In this document: in pieces, positions 8,394 to 18,212 of the stretch
Numbering within the stretch: position 1 is the stretch's first letter
Layout of the letters: every line of letters starts with the position of its first letter
NCBI RefSeq assembly: GCF_001612765.1
Contig: NZ_BDBB01000011.1
Span: forward strand, 62,001 to 126,000
Length of the DNA stretch: 64,000 nucleotides
Reading direction: 5' to 3'
DNA from: Nocardia arthritidis NBRC 100137
Lineage (GTDB): Bacteria; Actinomycetota; Actinomycetes; Mycobacteriales; Mycobacteriaceae
Made by a program: the position numbers and the translations under genes
Notes under the pieces: generated by a model
Told to the model about the DNA's origin: nothing
What the model saw: the letters and a program-made list of their open reading frames with translations, nothing else
Databases searched by the model: none

Positions 8394-9704
8394 TCACCGC
8401 GAGCCGAGCGCCCCGCCGAGGACCGGAACTCGGCGAATGACCGCCGACATCACCGCGGCGGCCCCGCACAGACCGCCCGCCAGATACCAGGCGAGGTCGT
8501 AGCTGCCCTGGAGGTCGCGGATGACGCCGGCACCGGTGGCCGCCACCGCCGAGCCGATCTGGTGGGCGGCGAACACCCAGCCGAACGCGACCGGACCATC
8601 GGCGCCGAACAGTTCGCGGCACAGCACGACCGTCGGCGGCACCGTGGCCACCCAGTCCAGGCCGTAGAAGATGATGAACACCCAGAGACCGGGCTGGATG
8701 CCCGGCCCGAGCAGCGCGGGCAGGATCAGCAGCGACAGACCGCGCAGCGTGTAGTAGCCGATCAGCGGGTAACGCGGGTCCATGCGGTCGGTCAGCCAGC
8801 CCGAGGCGATGGTGCCCGCCACGTCGAAGATGCCGACCACGGCCAGCAGGCTCGCCGCGGTGGTCGGCGGCATGCCGTGGTCGTGCGCGGCAGTGACGAA
8901 ATGGGTACCGACCAAACCGTTGGTGGACGCGCCACAGACCGCGAACCCGCCCGCGAGCAACCAGAAGCCGGGACGGCGGGCGATGGTGGCGAGCACCGTG
9001 AGCGCCCGCGATGCCCCACCGGCGGCGGGTACCCGCAGGCCCACCGCGCTGTCCGGCTCGGCGCCATAGGCTCGCACGCCCAGGTCACTGGGATAGTCCC
9101 GGATGAACAGCAGCGCCAGCGGCGCCACCGCCACCGCGGCGCCCGCGACGATCAACGACGGCACCCGCCAGCCGTGCGCGTGGGCCAGCGCCGACACCAG
9201 CGGAAGGAAGATCAGCTGTCCGGTCGCGCCCGCGGCGGTGAGCACCCCGGTGACCAGACCGCGCTGACGCACGAACCACCGGCCGGTGATCGTCGCGACG
9301 AACGGCATCGACATCGACCCCACACCCACTCCGACCAGCAGCCCCCAGGTCAGCACCAGGTGCCAAGGCCGGGTCATGAACACCGTCAGCCCGCTGCCCG
9401 CCGCGACCAGCAGCAGTGCACAGGTCACCACCCTGCGGATGCCGAAACGGTCCATCAGCGCGGCGGCGAACGGGGAGATCAGCCCGTAGAGCAGCAGATT
9501 CAGCGAAACGGCGGTCCCGATGGTTGCGTGTGACCAGCCGAACTCCTCGTGCAGCGGGTCCATCAGCACGCCGGGCACCGACCGGAACCCGGCCGCGCCC
9601 AGCAGCGCGATGAAACCGACGCCCGCGACCGGCCATGCCGGATGCACGCGCCGGCGCGGCGCGGTATCGAGGGAATTCGGGGGCGGCGTCCGCAGTTCGG
9701 TCAC
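8394..9704 (-). CDS. MFS transporter
   Basis: A 436-residue major facilitator with about 12 transmembrane helices. The loop motif DRFGIRRV (residues 85-92) fits the MFS A-motif, and the two halves are separated by a hydrophilic loop around residues 205-230. The overall pattern resembles the monocarboxylate/oxalate-formate type carriers. Substrate unknown. It sits alone on the minus strand between two plus-strand genes, without an adjacent regulator. Confidence 0.85.
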   Translation of the reverse strand: MTELRTPPPNSLDTAPRRRVHPAWPVAGVGFIALLGAAGFRSVPGVLMDPLHEEFGWSHATIGTAVSLNLLLYGLISPFAAALMDRFGIRRVVTCALLLVAAGSGLTVFMTRPWHLVLTWGLLVGVGVGSMSMPFVATITGRWFVRQRGLVTGVLTAAGATGQLIFLPLVSALAHAHGWRVPSLIVAGAAVAVAPLALLFIRDYPSDLGVRAYGAEPDSAVGLRVPAAGGASRALTVLATIARRPGFWLLAGGFAVCGASTNGLVGTHFVTAAHDHGMPPTTAASLLAVVGIFDVAGTIASGWLTDRMDPRYPLIGYYTLRGLSLLILPALLGPGIQPGLWVFIIFYGLDWVATVPPTVVLCRELFGADGPVAFGWVFAAHQIGSAVAATGAGVIRDLQGSYDLAWYLAGGLCGAAAVMSAVIRRVPVLGGALGSR

Positions 9705-9886
9705 GCGATGAGCCTGCCGGAACTATGTCCACGCAACGAGTGGCGGAAATGCCACATACCATCGAATTCGCGCCAAACGCGGGAGCGCCGGTATCTTCTC
9801 GACAAGGCTGGCACGCATACCTGGGGTCGCATGGGACCTCGCGCACCACGATCACCGTTGTTGCGGGCGACAAGACAGGAGTGCAC

Positions 9887-10630
9887 ATGATTCGGTGGAT
9901 CTGGGTCTTCCTGGACCGCCCGACGCAGCGTTTCGACGACTGCGCGAAGTTCTGGTCCACGGTCACCGGCACCGAGCTCTCCCCTCGGCGCGGTCCGAAC
10001 GACGAGTTCCTCACCTTGTTGCCCGATCCCGCGCTGTTCGCCGCGGCGAGCGTCAAGATGCAAGCGGTGACCGGCCTGGGCGGTGTGCACCTCGACCTGG
10101 ACGTCGACCACATCCCCTCCGCTGTCCGCACCGCCCTCGACCTCGGGGCGGAGCTGGTCGCCAACCATCCGGACTACGCCGTGCTGCGCTCCCCCGGCGG
10201 CCAGACGTTCTGCCTGACGCCCAGCGGCCGCGCGAGGAGCACGCCCGCACCCGCCGTCCGGGCCCCGGACGGCACGTTCTCGCGCCTGGACCAGGTGTGC
10301 CTCGATATCGGCCCGCTCGACCACGAGGTGGAGACCCGCTTTTGGAAGCTGCTGACGGGGTGGGCATTCCAGCCCGGCAGGCGGCCGGAATTCGCCCGCC
10401 TGCGCTCCGGGGAACAGCAGCTACCCGTGCAGCTGTTGTTGCAGCGCCTCGGGGAGAACCGCCCGACCAGCGCGCATGTCGACTTGGCCGCGAGCGACAT
10501 CGAAGCCACCGCCGTGTGGCACGAGTCGCTCGGCGCGACCGTGGTGGAGCGTCATGAGCACTGGATCGTCCTGAGCGATCCGGCCGACGCGCTGTACTGC
10601 GTCACCGGACGCGATCCCAGCGGAGTCTGA
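9887..10630 (+). CDS. VOC/glyoxalase-like protein, two domains
   Basis: A 247-residue protein made of two vicinal-oxygen-chelate-like halves. Residues 1-115 contain FDDCAKFWSTVTGTELSPRRGPNDEFLTL and GGVHLDLDVDH; residues 125-245 repeat the pattern with LDQVCLDIGPLDHEVETRFWKLLTGW and SAHVDLAASDIEATAVWHESLGATVV. Such proteins act as metal-dependent dioxygenase or isomerase relatives, or as antibiotic-binding proteins; no specific activity can be assigned. Start ATG has an ACAGGAG ribosome site five bases upstream. Confidence 0.78.
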   Translation: MIRWIWVFLDRPTQRFDDCAKFWSTVTGTELSPRRGPNDEFLTLLPDPALFAAASVKMQAVTGLGGVHLDLDVDHIPSAVRTALDLGAELVANHPDYAVLRSPGGQTFCLTPSGRARSTPAPAVRAPDGTFSRLDQVCLDIGPLDHEVETRFWKLLTGWAFQPGRRPEFARLRSGEQQLPVQLLLQRLGENRPTSAHVDLAASDIEATAVWHESLGATVVERHEHWIVLSDPADALYCVTGRDPSGV

Positions 10631-10758
10631 TCGGCCGCGGCACGGACGCACGGACGCACGGACGACAGGCCCGGCACGGGGACGTCCACCACGTCGAGGT
10701 CCCATGACACAGTGGGCGCTCGATCCGCGCCCGGTGGTCGCGGTGGCAGAGTACCGGT

Positions 10759-12276
10759 GTGTCTACGAACCGATCGACGACCACCGGATCGCTGCTCACC
10801 GCGCTGTGCCCGGACCTGCGGACCGCGCTGACCAGGGTGGGCTATGACGCCGACACCCTGCTCGAGGTACTCGGCGACGCGCACGCGGCATTGGGCCGGT
10901 CGGAGCCGGTGCCGGTGCGCCGCGCGGCACGCCGGGCCGGGGAGCTGGGCACGCTGATCCGCCTTCTGTTGCTCGGCGACGCGCTGCCCGAACGGGAGGT
11001 GGCCGGGGCGCTCGCGCCCGTGGAAATCGACCGCGCGGTCGCCGCGGGCCTGCTCGACCGCGACGGCGACCAGGTGCGGGCGGCGCTGGACCTGCGGCCG
11101 CTGGACGTGGGCGCGGGCACCCGATGGGTCCTGTCCGACCTCGACGATTCGATGCACCGGCGCACCCTGACCGAGGAGCACGTCCTCGGCGTCGGCCACG
11201 CCTCCCTCTCGCTGCTGCGCGCCACACCCACCCGGCCGGTCGGCACGGTGCTCGATCTCGGCACCGGCTGTGGCGTACAGGCGGTGCACGCCACCTCCTA
11301 CGCGCGGCGCGTCACCGCCACCGATGTCAATCCGCGGGCGTTGTGGCTGGCCGAGGCCACCGCGGCGCTCAACGAGCTGGACATCGAACTGGTGGAGGGT
11401 TCGTGGTTCGAACCAGTGCGGGGCAGGCGCTTCGACCAGGTGGTGGCCAATCCCCCCTTCGTGGTGGGCCCCGGGCGCGTCGAGCACACCTATCGCGATT
11501 CCGGCCTAGCGCTCGACGGCGCGAGCGAATTGGTGATCGCGCAGGCCGCCGACCTGCTCGCCCCCGGTGGCACCGCCGCGATGCTCGCCGCCTGGGTCCA
11601 TGTCGAGAACGAGGACTGGCGCGGGCGGGTCTCGTCCTGGTTGCCCGCCCACGGCGTGGACGCCTGGGTGGTGCAACGTGACGTCGCCGATCCCGCGCTG
11701 TATGTGGGCACCTGGTTGCGGGACGCGGGGGCGGATCCGCGCGATCCGGCGGCGCAGGCTCGCGCGGAGCGCTGGCTGGAGGCTTTCGAGGCCGCCGACG
11801 TCGAGGGAATCGGGTTCGGTTTCGTCTACCTGCGCAGCATCGACGGGCCCACCGAACTGCTCGCCGAGGATCTCACCCACGGCTTCGACGATCCGCTCGG
11901 CGAGGAGGCCGTCCGGTATTTCGAGCGCTCGGCCTGGTTGCGCGCTGTCTCCGGTGACGAAAGTCTCGCCTGGTCTTCGCGTTTCGCCGTGGACCCGGCG
12001 ACCGCGCTGGAACGGGTGTATCTGCGGGGCGCCGACGGGTGGGCGCCGGAGGTGGCGCGGCTGCATCGCGGCGACGGGCCCCGCTGGCAGCATGAAGTGG
12101 ATGAGGCCACGATCGCACTGCTGGCGGGAATGCAGGCCGAGGGCCTGCCGTTGTACGAGCTGATCGAGCTGCTGGCGCTCGCGCACGGATCCGAGGAGGT
12201 GAGCGCCGAGTTCGCGGCCGACGCGTTGTCCGTGGTCACCGGATTGGTACGGCACGGATTGATCAGGCCCGTGTGA
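10759..12276 (+). CDS. Two-domain SAM-dependent methyltransferase
   Basis: A 505-residue protein. The N-terminal 140 residues form a winged-helix-like domain (DUF7059, recalled). The central class I methyltransferase has VLDLGTGCGVQAVHA (motif I, about residue 163), TDVNPRALWLA, and the catalytic VVANPPFVVG (NPPF motif), which marks N-methylation of a nucleic acid base or of glutamine (RsmC/PrmC type). A C-terminal domain of about 170 residues is specific to actinobacteria. Target not known. GTG start. It precedes sigB but the 195-base gap and separate sigB promoter argue against an operon. Confidence 0.82.
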   Translation: MSTNRSTTTGSLLTALCPDLRTALTRVGYDADTLLEVLGDAHAALGRSEPVPVRRAARRAGELGTLIRLLLLGDALPEREVAGALAPVEIDRAVAAGLLDRDGDQVRAALDLRPLDVGAGTRWVLSDLDDSMHRRTLTEEHVLGVGHASLSLLRATPTRPVGTVLDLGTGCGVQAVHATSYARRVTATDVNPRALWLAEATAALNELDIELVEGSWFEPVRGRRFDQVVANPPFVVGPGRVEHTYRDSGLALDGASELVIAQAADLLAPGGTAAMLAAWVHVENEDWRGRVSSWLPAHGVDAWVVQRDVADPALYVGTWLRDAGADPRDPAAQARAERWLEAFEAADVEGIGFGFVYLRSIDGPTELLAEDLTHGFDDPLGEEAVRYFERSAWLRAVSGDESLAWSSRFAVDPATALERVYLRGADGWAPEVARLHRGDGPRWQHEVDEATIALLAGMQAEGLPLYELIELLALAHGSEEVSAEFAADALSVVTGLVRHGLIRPV

Positions 12277-12410
12277 TCGCACGGCGACCGCGCGCCGGTC
12301 GGTGCGGGTCCTGGCGGGAGATTGTCCCCGCGCTGCGGTGCTTCTCAGGAACTTCTCAGACGAGAGGGGCGAAAACCGCTGCTCAGAGCGGTTTACGCCA
12401 GCCGTAACGG

Positions 12411-12436
12411 GGAACTTTCTTCCTGTCGGGTCCGTT
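12411..12436 (+). promoter_or_regulatory. ECF-sigma-type promoter of sigB
   Basis: GGGGAACTTT gives a -35 element GGAACT at 12411-12416. Seventeen bases later comes GTT (12434-12436) within CCGTTTATC. This matches the GGAAC/GTT consensus used by SigE/SigH-type ECF factors, which drive sigB in mycobacteria. The start codon lies 36 bases further, after an AGGAGG ribosome site. Confidence 0.7.
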
Positions 12437-12471
12437 TATCGGAGTGAGACACCACCGACAGGAGGCAAGTC

Positions 12472-13440
12472 ATGACAAGCCCCGCCACCACTCGTGTGCG
12501 CATCAGCGATTCGGACCTCGACGCTCAGAGCCCTGCCGCCGACCTGGTACGCGTGTACCTGAACGGGATCGGCCGCACCGCGCTGCTCACCGCTGCCGAT
12601 GAGGTCGAGCTGGCCAAGCGCATCGAGGCGGGCCTCTACGCGCAAAACCTGCTGGAAACCGGCAAGCGACTGTCGGCGACCCGCAAGCGTGATCTCGCGA
12701 TCATCGTGCGCGACGGTCAGGCCGCCCGGTCTCATCTGCTGGAAGCCAACCTGCGCCTTGTTGTCTCGCTCGCCAAGCGTTACACCGGCCGCGGCATGCC
12801 GCTGCTCGACCTGATCCAGGAGGGCAACCTCGGGTTGATCCGTGCCATGGAGAAGTTCGACTATGCCAAGGGCTTCAAATTCTCCACCTACGCCACCTGG
12901 TGGATCCGGCAGGCCATCACCCGCGGTATGGCCGACCAGAGCCGCACCATCCGCCTGCCCGTCCACCTCGTCGAGCAGGTGAACAAGCTGGCCAGGATCA
13001 AGCGCGAACTGCACCAGCAACTGGGGCGCGAGGCCACCGACGAGGAACTGGCCCGCGAATCCGGCATCCCGGTCGACAAGATCTCCGATCTGCTCGACCA
13101 CAGCCGTGACCCGGTGAGCCTGGACATGCCGGTCGGCAACGATGAAGAGGCCCCGCTGGGCGATTTCATCGAGGATTCCGAGGCCACCTCGGCCGAGTCC
13201 GCGGTCATCGCAGGCCTGCTGCACCATGACGTACGTAGCGTGCTCGCCACCTTGGACGAGCGCGAACAGCAGGTCATCCGGCTGCGATTCGGCTTGGACG
13301 ACGGCCAGCCGCGCACGCTGGACCAGATCGGCAAGCTCTTCGGTCTGTCTCGCGAGCGGGTGCGCCAGATCGAGCGTGAAGTCATGGCGAAGCTGCGCAA
13401 GGGCGAGCGGGCCGATCGGCTCCGCGCCTACGCCAGCTGA
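12472..13440 (+). CDS. sigB: RNA polymerase sigma factor SigB
   Basis: A 322-residue group 2 (primary-like, non-essential) sigma factor, the same length as mycobacterial SigB. Regions are in order: 1.2 ([15 protein letters not shown]), 2 with the core-binding [25 protein letters not shown] stretch and the -10-recognising [12 protein letters not shown], 3 ([15 protein letters not shown]), and 4.2 ([20 protein letters not shown]). It redirects RNA polymerase in stress and stationary phase. The upstream ECF-type promoter suggests induction by SigE/SigH-like factors. ideR follows after an insertion of three minus-strand genes; the two are adjacent in mycobacteria. Confidence 0.97.
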   Translation: MTSPATTRVRISDSDLDAQSPAADLVRVYLNGIGRTALLTAADEVELAKRIEAGLYAQNLLETGKRLSATRKRDLAIIVRDGQAARSHLLEANLRLVVSLAKRYTGRGMPLLDLIQEGNLGLIRAMEKFDYAKGFKFSTYATWWIRQAITRGMADQSRTIRLPVHLVEQVNKLARIKRELHQQLGREATDEELARESGIPVDKISDLLDHSRDPVSLDMPVGNDEEAPLGDFIEDSEATSAESAVIAGLLHHDVRSVLATLDEREQQVIRLRFGLDDGQPRTLDQIGKLFGLSRERVRQIEREVMAKLRKGERADRLRAYAS

Positions 13441-13609
13441 TCATTCCCGGCGCCGGCTGCGTCGAGACAGCGCCGGCGTTCGGCTCGGTGACCCGTTTCC
13501 GCTCTGGTCACCTCTCCGCGCCGACCGGTAAGCGCGCGTGCCCGTCCCCTCCGGGTATCGCGCGAGCCGGTCGGCGGTGTCGTACTTCCCCCACGTCGGT
13601 CCGGTGGGC

Positions 13610-13912
13610 TCAGCTCTGATCCACCGCGATGTCGTACTTCACGGTGCCCCCGTCGACCGAGGTCACCGTCAGCATCACACCGAGGCTGTCCCCGCCCGCG
13701 GTCAGCGTGCAACGCATGGTCGTTCCTTCCTTGCCGGTGAGATCGCCGGGGCAGTCGATGGCGTCCGGTTCCTGCCCGACCTTCTCGGTGAGCGAATCCT
13801 TCACCGACTTCTCCAGCTCGGCCTCTTCGACTTTCGGCGTGCCGATGCTGACGGAACACGCGGTGAGCACCGTCACGAGCAACGACAACAGGGCAAGGCT
13901 GCGAATCTTCAT
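13610..13912 (-). CDS. DUF4333 lipoprotein
   Basis: A 100-residue exported lipoprotein. The signal peptide MKIRSLALLSLLVTVLTAC ends in a lipobox (LTAC) with Cys19 as the predicted lipidated residue. The mature part has two more Cys (DAIDCPGDL and MRCTL) placed to form a disulfide, a pattern typical of DUF4333. The family is also found as the extracellular part of some actinobacterial kinases. Function unknown. A GAAAGG ribosome site precedes the ATG. Confidence 0.8.
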   Translation of the reverse strand: MKIRSLALLSLLVTVLTACSVSIGTPKVEEAELEKSVKDSLTEKVGQEPDAIDCPGDLTGKEGTTMRCTLTAGGDSLGVMLTVTSVDGGTVKYDIAVDQS

Positions 13913-14068
13913 GGCGAGCTGAGCCTTTCTCAGGACGAATGTGGCATCCCCAGATCGCGGAGGGAGGGATCGTCCGTTATCGGAGATCTCGCTCGTGACG
14001 TGTGTGGGCCGACGTCTCAGCCGCGCCACACTTCCGGCGGACAGCTCGGCCGGGGTAGCTCGTCGTGC

Positions 14069-16741
14069 TCAGCCGAGCCGACGCGGACCGGTATCGAAAC
14101 GACTCGGCTCCGGGCCGATACGGCCACGCGCGTAGAGGATCTCCGCCGAGGTCGGTGAGGCCAGCACCGGGTCGAAGGACAGTTCCCGCATCTCCGGCAG
14201 ATCGTCGAACAGGGCCGAAATGCGCTGAGCCAACTCGGCCAAAGCTGCTTTGTCCACACGCGGGCTCGCGGGAGTGCCCGACAGCAGGGGCGCGGCTCGC
14301 GGCGCGTCGATCAGTGCCGTGGCCTCGTCGGCGGTCAACGGCAGCGCCCGGTAGGCGCGGTCGCCGAGCAATTCGATGATCAGGCCGGACAATCCGAACT
14401 CGATCACCGAACCGAACGAGGGATCGTCCTGCACGCGCAGAATGCAGCCGACTCCCTTCGTAGCCATCTTCTGGATGTGTAGTACGGGATCACCGCACAA
14501 CTCCGCCAGATCCGCGTAACCCTGCCGCACCGCTTCCGGTCGCCACAGATCGAGCCGTACGCCAGTGAGATCCGGCCTGCGCCGCCACAATTCACCGGTC
14601 GCCTTGGCCGCCACCGGATAGCCGAGTTCCTCGGCGGCTGCCACCGCCTCCTCGGCGCTGCGTACCTCACGGAATCGCACAACCGAAATGCCGTAGCAGG
14701 CCAGCAGTTCCACCGTCTCCAGATCGGTGAGCCGCCGACCGCCCGACTCGGCCATCCAGTCGGCCACCAATCGGCGCGCGCGGTCGGTGTCGATGCCCTG
14801 CGGCCGCACCACCGGCGACACGGGCCTGGTCCGCCACTCGGCGTATCGACGCACCCGCGCCAGTGCCCGCGCGGCGCGCTCGGGGTCGGGATACGACGGG
14901 ATCGATCCGTGCGCCGCCGTCGCGCCCGGACCACGTACCGCGAGCAGGTTCGGGATTCCTTGCTCGGCGACGAACGTCGTGAGAATCGGTTTGCCCGAGT
15001 CGGGCACCGCGGCCGCCGCCGCCCGGATCGCTTCGGCGAAACCGGCGGTCGGCAGCGGCACCGGGGGCGCGAAAACCACTATCACGGCGTCTGTCTCGTC
15101 CGACCGCAGGGCCGCGACCAGTGCGTCCAGGTACGCGCCCGGCGTTGCCTGCGGGCCGAGGTTGACCGGCTCGCCGACCTGCAGGCCCTCGCCCTGCGCC
15201 GCGTCGATAGCCAACCAGTTGAGCGCCGTGCTGTTGCCGACGACCGCCAGACGCGAGCCGCGCGGCAGCGGCTGATAGCCCAGCAGCGCGGCGCAGTCGA
15301 ACAGTTCGGAGATCGAGTCGACCTGGACGATGCCCGCTTGCGCGAACAGATCCCGCACGATCGAACGGTCCATGTCCCCCGCCGGCTGCGCGACCGAGCG
15401 GCCGCTGCTCACCGCGACGATCGGTTTGGTCCGCGCCACCCGGCGCGCGATCCGGGAGAACTTGCGCGGATTGCCGAAGCTCTCCAGATACAGCAGCACC
15501 ACATCGGTGTCCGGGTCGCTGTCCCAGTACTGCAGCAGGTCGTTGCCGGAGACGTCGGCGCGGTTGCCCGCCGACACGAACGTCGACAAGCCGAGATTGC
15601 GCGCCGCCGCCTCACCCAGAATGGCCGCGCCCAAGGGGCCGGACTGGCAGAAGAATCCGATCCGTCCGCGCCCGGGCAGCACCGTGGCGAGGGTCGCGTT
15701 CATGCCGACCGCCGGGTCGGTGTTCGCGATGCCGAGCGCGCTCGGCCCGACCACACGCATGCCGTGACCACGGGCCGCGGCCACTAGTTCGCGTTCGGCT
15801 GCCAGACCACCTTCGCCGGTCTCGCCGAAACCCGCGGTCAGCACCACGAGACCCTTGACCCCCTTGGCCATGCAGTCGTCGAGCACCGACCCGATCGCCG
15901 CGGGCGGCACCGCGACCACGGCGAGATCGACCTCGTCGGGGATTTCCCGGACCGTGGCGTACGCCCGCACCCCGCGTACCGATCTGCGGTTCGGATTCAC
16001 CGGGAACACCGGTCCTTGGAACACACCCGACAGCAGATTCGTCAGCACCGCACCGCCGACTCGTCCCGGTGCGGGGGTGGCCCCGATCACGGCGACCGAC
16101 CGCGGCGCGAGCAGATTGCCCACGCTGCGCGCCTCCGAGGCGCGTTCGCGCGAATCGCGTACCGAGAGCAGCGCTTCGGTGGGGTCGATGGCGAACTCGA
16201 GGTGCAGGACCGATCCGTCCCTGCTGCGCTCGACCTGATAGCCCGCGTCCCGGAACACCGTCACCATCACGGTGTTCTCGGCGAGCACCTCGGCGACGAA
16301 GGTCTCGATCTTGTTCTCGGCGGCGGCACCGGCCAGATGCTCCAGCAGGATCGAGCCCAGCCCGCGTCCCTGATGCCCATCGGCGACCACGAACGCGACT
16401 TCCGCCGCGCGCGGCCCGTCCCGCTCCAGCAGTTCGTAGCGGCCCACCGCGACGATCGCCTCGCCCAGTTCCAGCACCAGCCCGACCCGGTCGTGATAGT
16501 CGACATGCGTGGTGCGGTACAGGTCTTTGGGCGAGATCCGCGGGTACGGGCCGAAATACCGCAGGTACCTGGTGCGATCCGACAGCGCACCGTGGAATTC
16601 CTGCAGCCGCTCGGCGTCGCCGGGAGTGATCGGGCGCAGTCGGACCACGCCGCCGTCGGAGGCCAGCACGTCGGCGAACCAGTGCTGCGGCGGTGGGGAC
16701 GGGGTGGCGGGAGTGTCCGAGGTATCGGGGAAATCAGTCAC
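14069..16741 (-). CDS. Pat-type protein lysine acyltransferase (GNAT fused to NDP-forming acyl-CoA synthetase-like region)
   Basis: An 890-residue fusion. Residues about 20-190 are a GNAT acetyltransferase (VVRLRPITPGDAERL; acyl-CoA loop GHQGRGLGSILLEHL). Then come a CoA-binding domain (PRSVAVIGATPAPGRVGG), a succinyl-CoA-ligase-like domain (GRIGFFCQSGPLGAAIL) and a C-terminal ATP-grasp domain (from about residue 675). GNAT-first order matches Streptomyces PatA rather than Salmonella Pat. Known family members acetylate lysines of metabolic enzymes such as acyl-CoA synthetases. Its start overlaps the end of the acuC deacetylase gene by eight bases, so writer and eraser are coexpressed. Whether the synthetase part is active cannot be judged by eye. 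Confidence 0.82.
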   Translation of the reverse strand: MTDFPDTSDTPATPSPPPQHWFADVLASDGGVVRLRPITPGDAERLQEFHGALSDRTRYLRYFGPYPRISPKDLYRTTHVDYHDRVGLVLELGEAIVAVGRYELLERDGPRAAEVAFVVADGHQGRGLGSILLEHLAGAAAENKIETFVAEVLAENTVMVTVFRDAGYQVERSRDGSVLHLEFAIDPTEALLSVRDSRERASEARSVGNLLAPRSVAVIGATPAPGRVGGAVLTNLLSGVFQGPVFPVNPNRRSVRGVRAYATVREIPDEVDLAVVAVPPAAIGSVLDDCMAKGVKGLVVLTAGFGETGEGGLAAERELVAAARGHGMRVVGPSALGIANTDPAVGMNATLATVLPGRGRIGFFCQSGPLGAAILGEAAARNLGLSTFVSAGNRADVSGNDLLQYWDSDPDTDVVLLYLESFGNPRKFSRIARRVARTKPIVAVSSGRSVAQPAGDMDRSIVRDLFAQAGIVQVDSISELFDCAALLGYQPLPRGSRLAVVGNSTALNWLAIDAAQGEGLQVGEPVNLGPQATPGAYLDALVAALRSDETDAVIVVFAPPVPLPTAGFAEAIRAAAAAVPDSGKPILTTFVAEQGIPNLLAVRGPGATAAHGSIPSYPDPERAARALARVRRYAEWRTRPVSPVVRPQGIDTDRARRLVADWMAESGGRRLTDLETVELLACYGISVVRFREVRSAEEAVAAAEELGYPVAAKATGELWRRRPDLTGVRLDLWRPEAVRQGYADLAELCGDPVLHIQKMATKGVGCILRVQDDPSFGSVIEFGLSGLIIELLGDRAYRALPLTADEATALIDAPRAAPLLSGTPASPRVDKAALAELAQRISALFDDLPEMRELSFDPVLASPTSAEILYARGRIGPEPSRFDTGPRRLG

Positions 16742-18005
16742 GAGGGTCCTCCGGGTCCAGACCTAGCAACCCGAAAGTCGCTCGGCGGGTGGCCAGCACG
16801 GCCATGTCGACGGCACGTTGGGCGCGGTCGGCCCGCGCGTCACCGGTCTCACCGGTGCCGCCGGGGCCGTCCCACGCACGGTAGGCGACGTCGCCGCCGT
16901 CGCCCATGGTGCGCGGCGGCTCCGCCCGCGGCGCCGCCGCGCGGATCGAGTCGATCCAGTCCTGCGGAATCGGCGTCGCCGGGTCGACGGTGCGGTCCAA
17001 CGCGGTGGCCAGCAAGTGGGTCCACGCCCGTGGCACCACCCGGACCAGGCCGTATCCGCCGCCGCCGACGGCCAGCCAGCGTCCTTCGGCATATCGGTCG
17101 GCGATCTCGCGCATGGCGCGGAAGGCCGCGCGCTGTCCGTCGACGGTGAGTTCCAAGTCGGCCAGCGGGTCTTCGCGATGCGTGTCCACCCCGCACTGGC
17201 TGACCACGATCTGCGGACCGAACGCCGCCACCGCGCCAGGAACCACCGCGTGGAAACCCCGCAGCCACTGCGCATCCCGCGTGCCGGGCAACAGCGGCAG
17301 GTTGATCGAGGTGCCTTCCGCCGCACCCGCGCCGGTCTCCTCCGGCCACCCGGTGTTGGGCCACAGGGTGGCCGGATGCTGGTGCACCGAGATGGTCAGC
17401 ACCCGGGGGTCGGCGTAGAAGGCCCGCTGCACGCCGTCGCCGTGGTGCACGTCCACATCGATGTAGGCGATCCGGTCGAAACCGTGATCCAGCAGCCAGG
17501 AGATGGCCACCGCCGGGTCGTTGTACACGCAGAAACCGGCCGCCGAATCGGCCATCGCGTGATGCATGCCACCGCCGATGCTCACCGCCCGTTTGGTGCG
17601 GCCCTCGGCGATCTCCCTCGCCGCGGCCAGGGTGCCGCCGACGATCGTGGACGCGGCCTCGTGCATACGCGGAAACACCGGATTGTCCGGGGAACCGAGC
17701 CCGTAGGGCGGCGCGGCCGGCGAACCGACCGGCGGCACGGCGCGTTCGACCGCGTCGAGGTAGTCGGGAGTGTGGATACGCAGCAGATCCGGACGTCCGG
17801 CGGCGGCGGGTTCGAGCAGCTCGACACCCTCGAGCAATCCGAGACTTCCGGCCAGCGCCATGGTGAACTTCAGGCGCGCCGGCTGCATCGGATGCTCCGG
17901 AGTCCAGGTGTAATCCAGGAACCGCTCGCTCCAGACGACGGTTCCGGCCCGGCTCGTCCCGGACGGGGGCGGCGCCTGAGGTTCGTCGCGCGGTGCAGTG
18001 GCCAT
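16734..18005 (-). CDS. acuC: AcuC-like class I lysine deacetylase
   Basis: A 423-residue zinc-dependent deacetylase of the histone deacetylase family. Diagnostic stretches: SIGGGMHHAMADSAAGFCVYNDPAVAI (tandem His charge relay), YIDVDVHHGDGVQRAFY (zinc-binding Asp/His), SVHQHPATLWPNTG, and VVSQCGVDTHREDPLADL (second metal Asp). It removes acetyl groups from protein lysines; in Bacillus AcuC controls acetyl-CoA synthetase. The gene is upstream of and overlaps the Pat-type acyltransferase. The start MATAPRDEP is the first ATG that fits family length; the frame stays open far upstream but that part is the antisense of ideR and galE. Confidence 0.9.
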   Translation of the reverse strand: MATAPRDEPQAPPPSGTSRAGTVVWSERFLDYTWTPEHPMQPARLKFTMALAGSLGLLEGVELLEPAAAGRPDLLRIHTPDYLDAVERAVPPVGSPAAPPYGLGSPDNPVFPRMHEAASTIVGGTLAAAREIAEGRTKRAVSIGGGMHHAMADSAAGFCVYNDPAVAISWLLDHGFDRIAYIDVDVHHGDGVQRAFYADPRVLTISVHQHPATLWPNTGWPEETGAGAAEGTSINLPLLPGTRDAQWLRGFHAVVPGAVAAFGPQIVVSQCGVDTHREDPLADLELTVDGQRAAFRAMREIADRYAEGRWLAVGGGGYGLVRVVPRAWTHLLATALDRTVDPATPIPQDWIDSIRAAAPRAEPPRTMGDGGDVAYRAWDGPGGTGETGDARADRAQRAVDMAVLATRRATFGLLGLDPEDPRD

Positions 18006-18212
18006 GATCGCAACGCTAGCGGGAAGCAAGGAACCCCGCGAAACGTTCCTATGCAGTACAAATACAAGAAAGACGCTCATGGCCGCCTGCCGCGCGCCGA
18101 TCGGGTTGCCGCAATGCCGCCGGAATGTCGTGCGCGGCGTGGAGCGACACGATCCGGCACACGGGGGTGCTGTCGTGCGTGGGTAGAATTCGTGCCGACG
18201 AAGGGGTAACAG

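Noticed and set aside
13449..13474. Possible terminator hairpin after sigB (GCCGGCTG / CAGCGCCGGC)
   Set aside because: The stem needs a two-base bulge and lacks a T run. Too weak to call.
18006..18212. IdeR box in the acuC/ideR spacer
   Set aside because: No sequence close to the TTAGGTTAGGCTAACCTAA consensus was found by eye.
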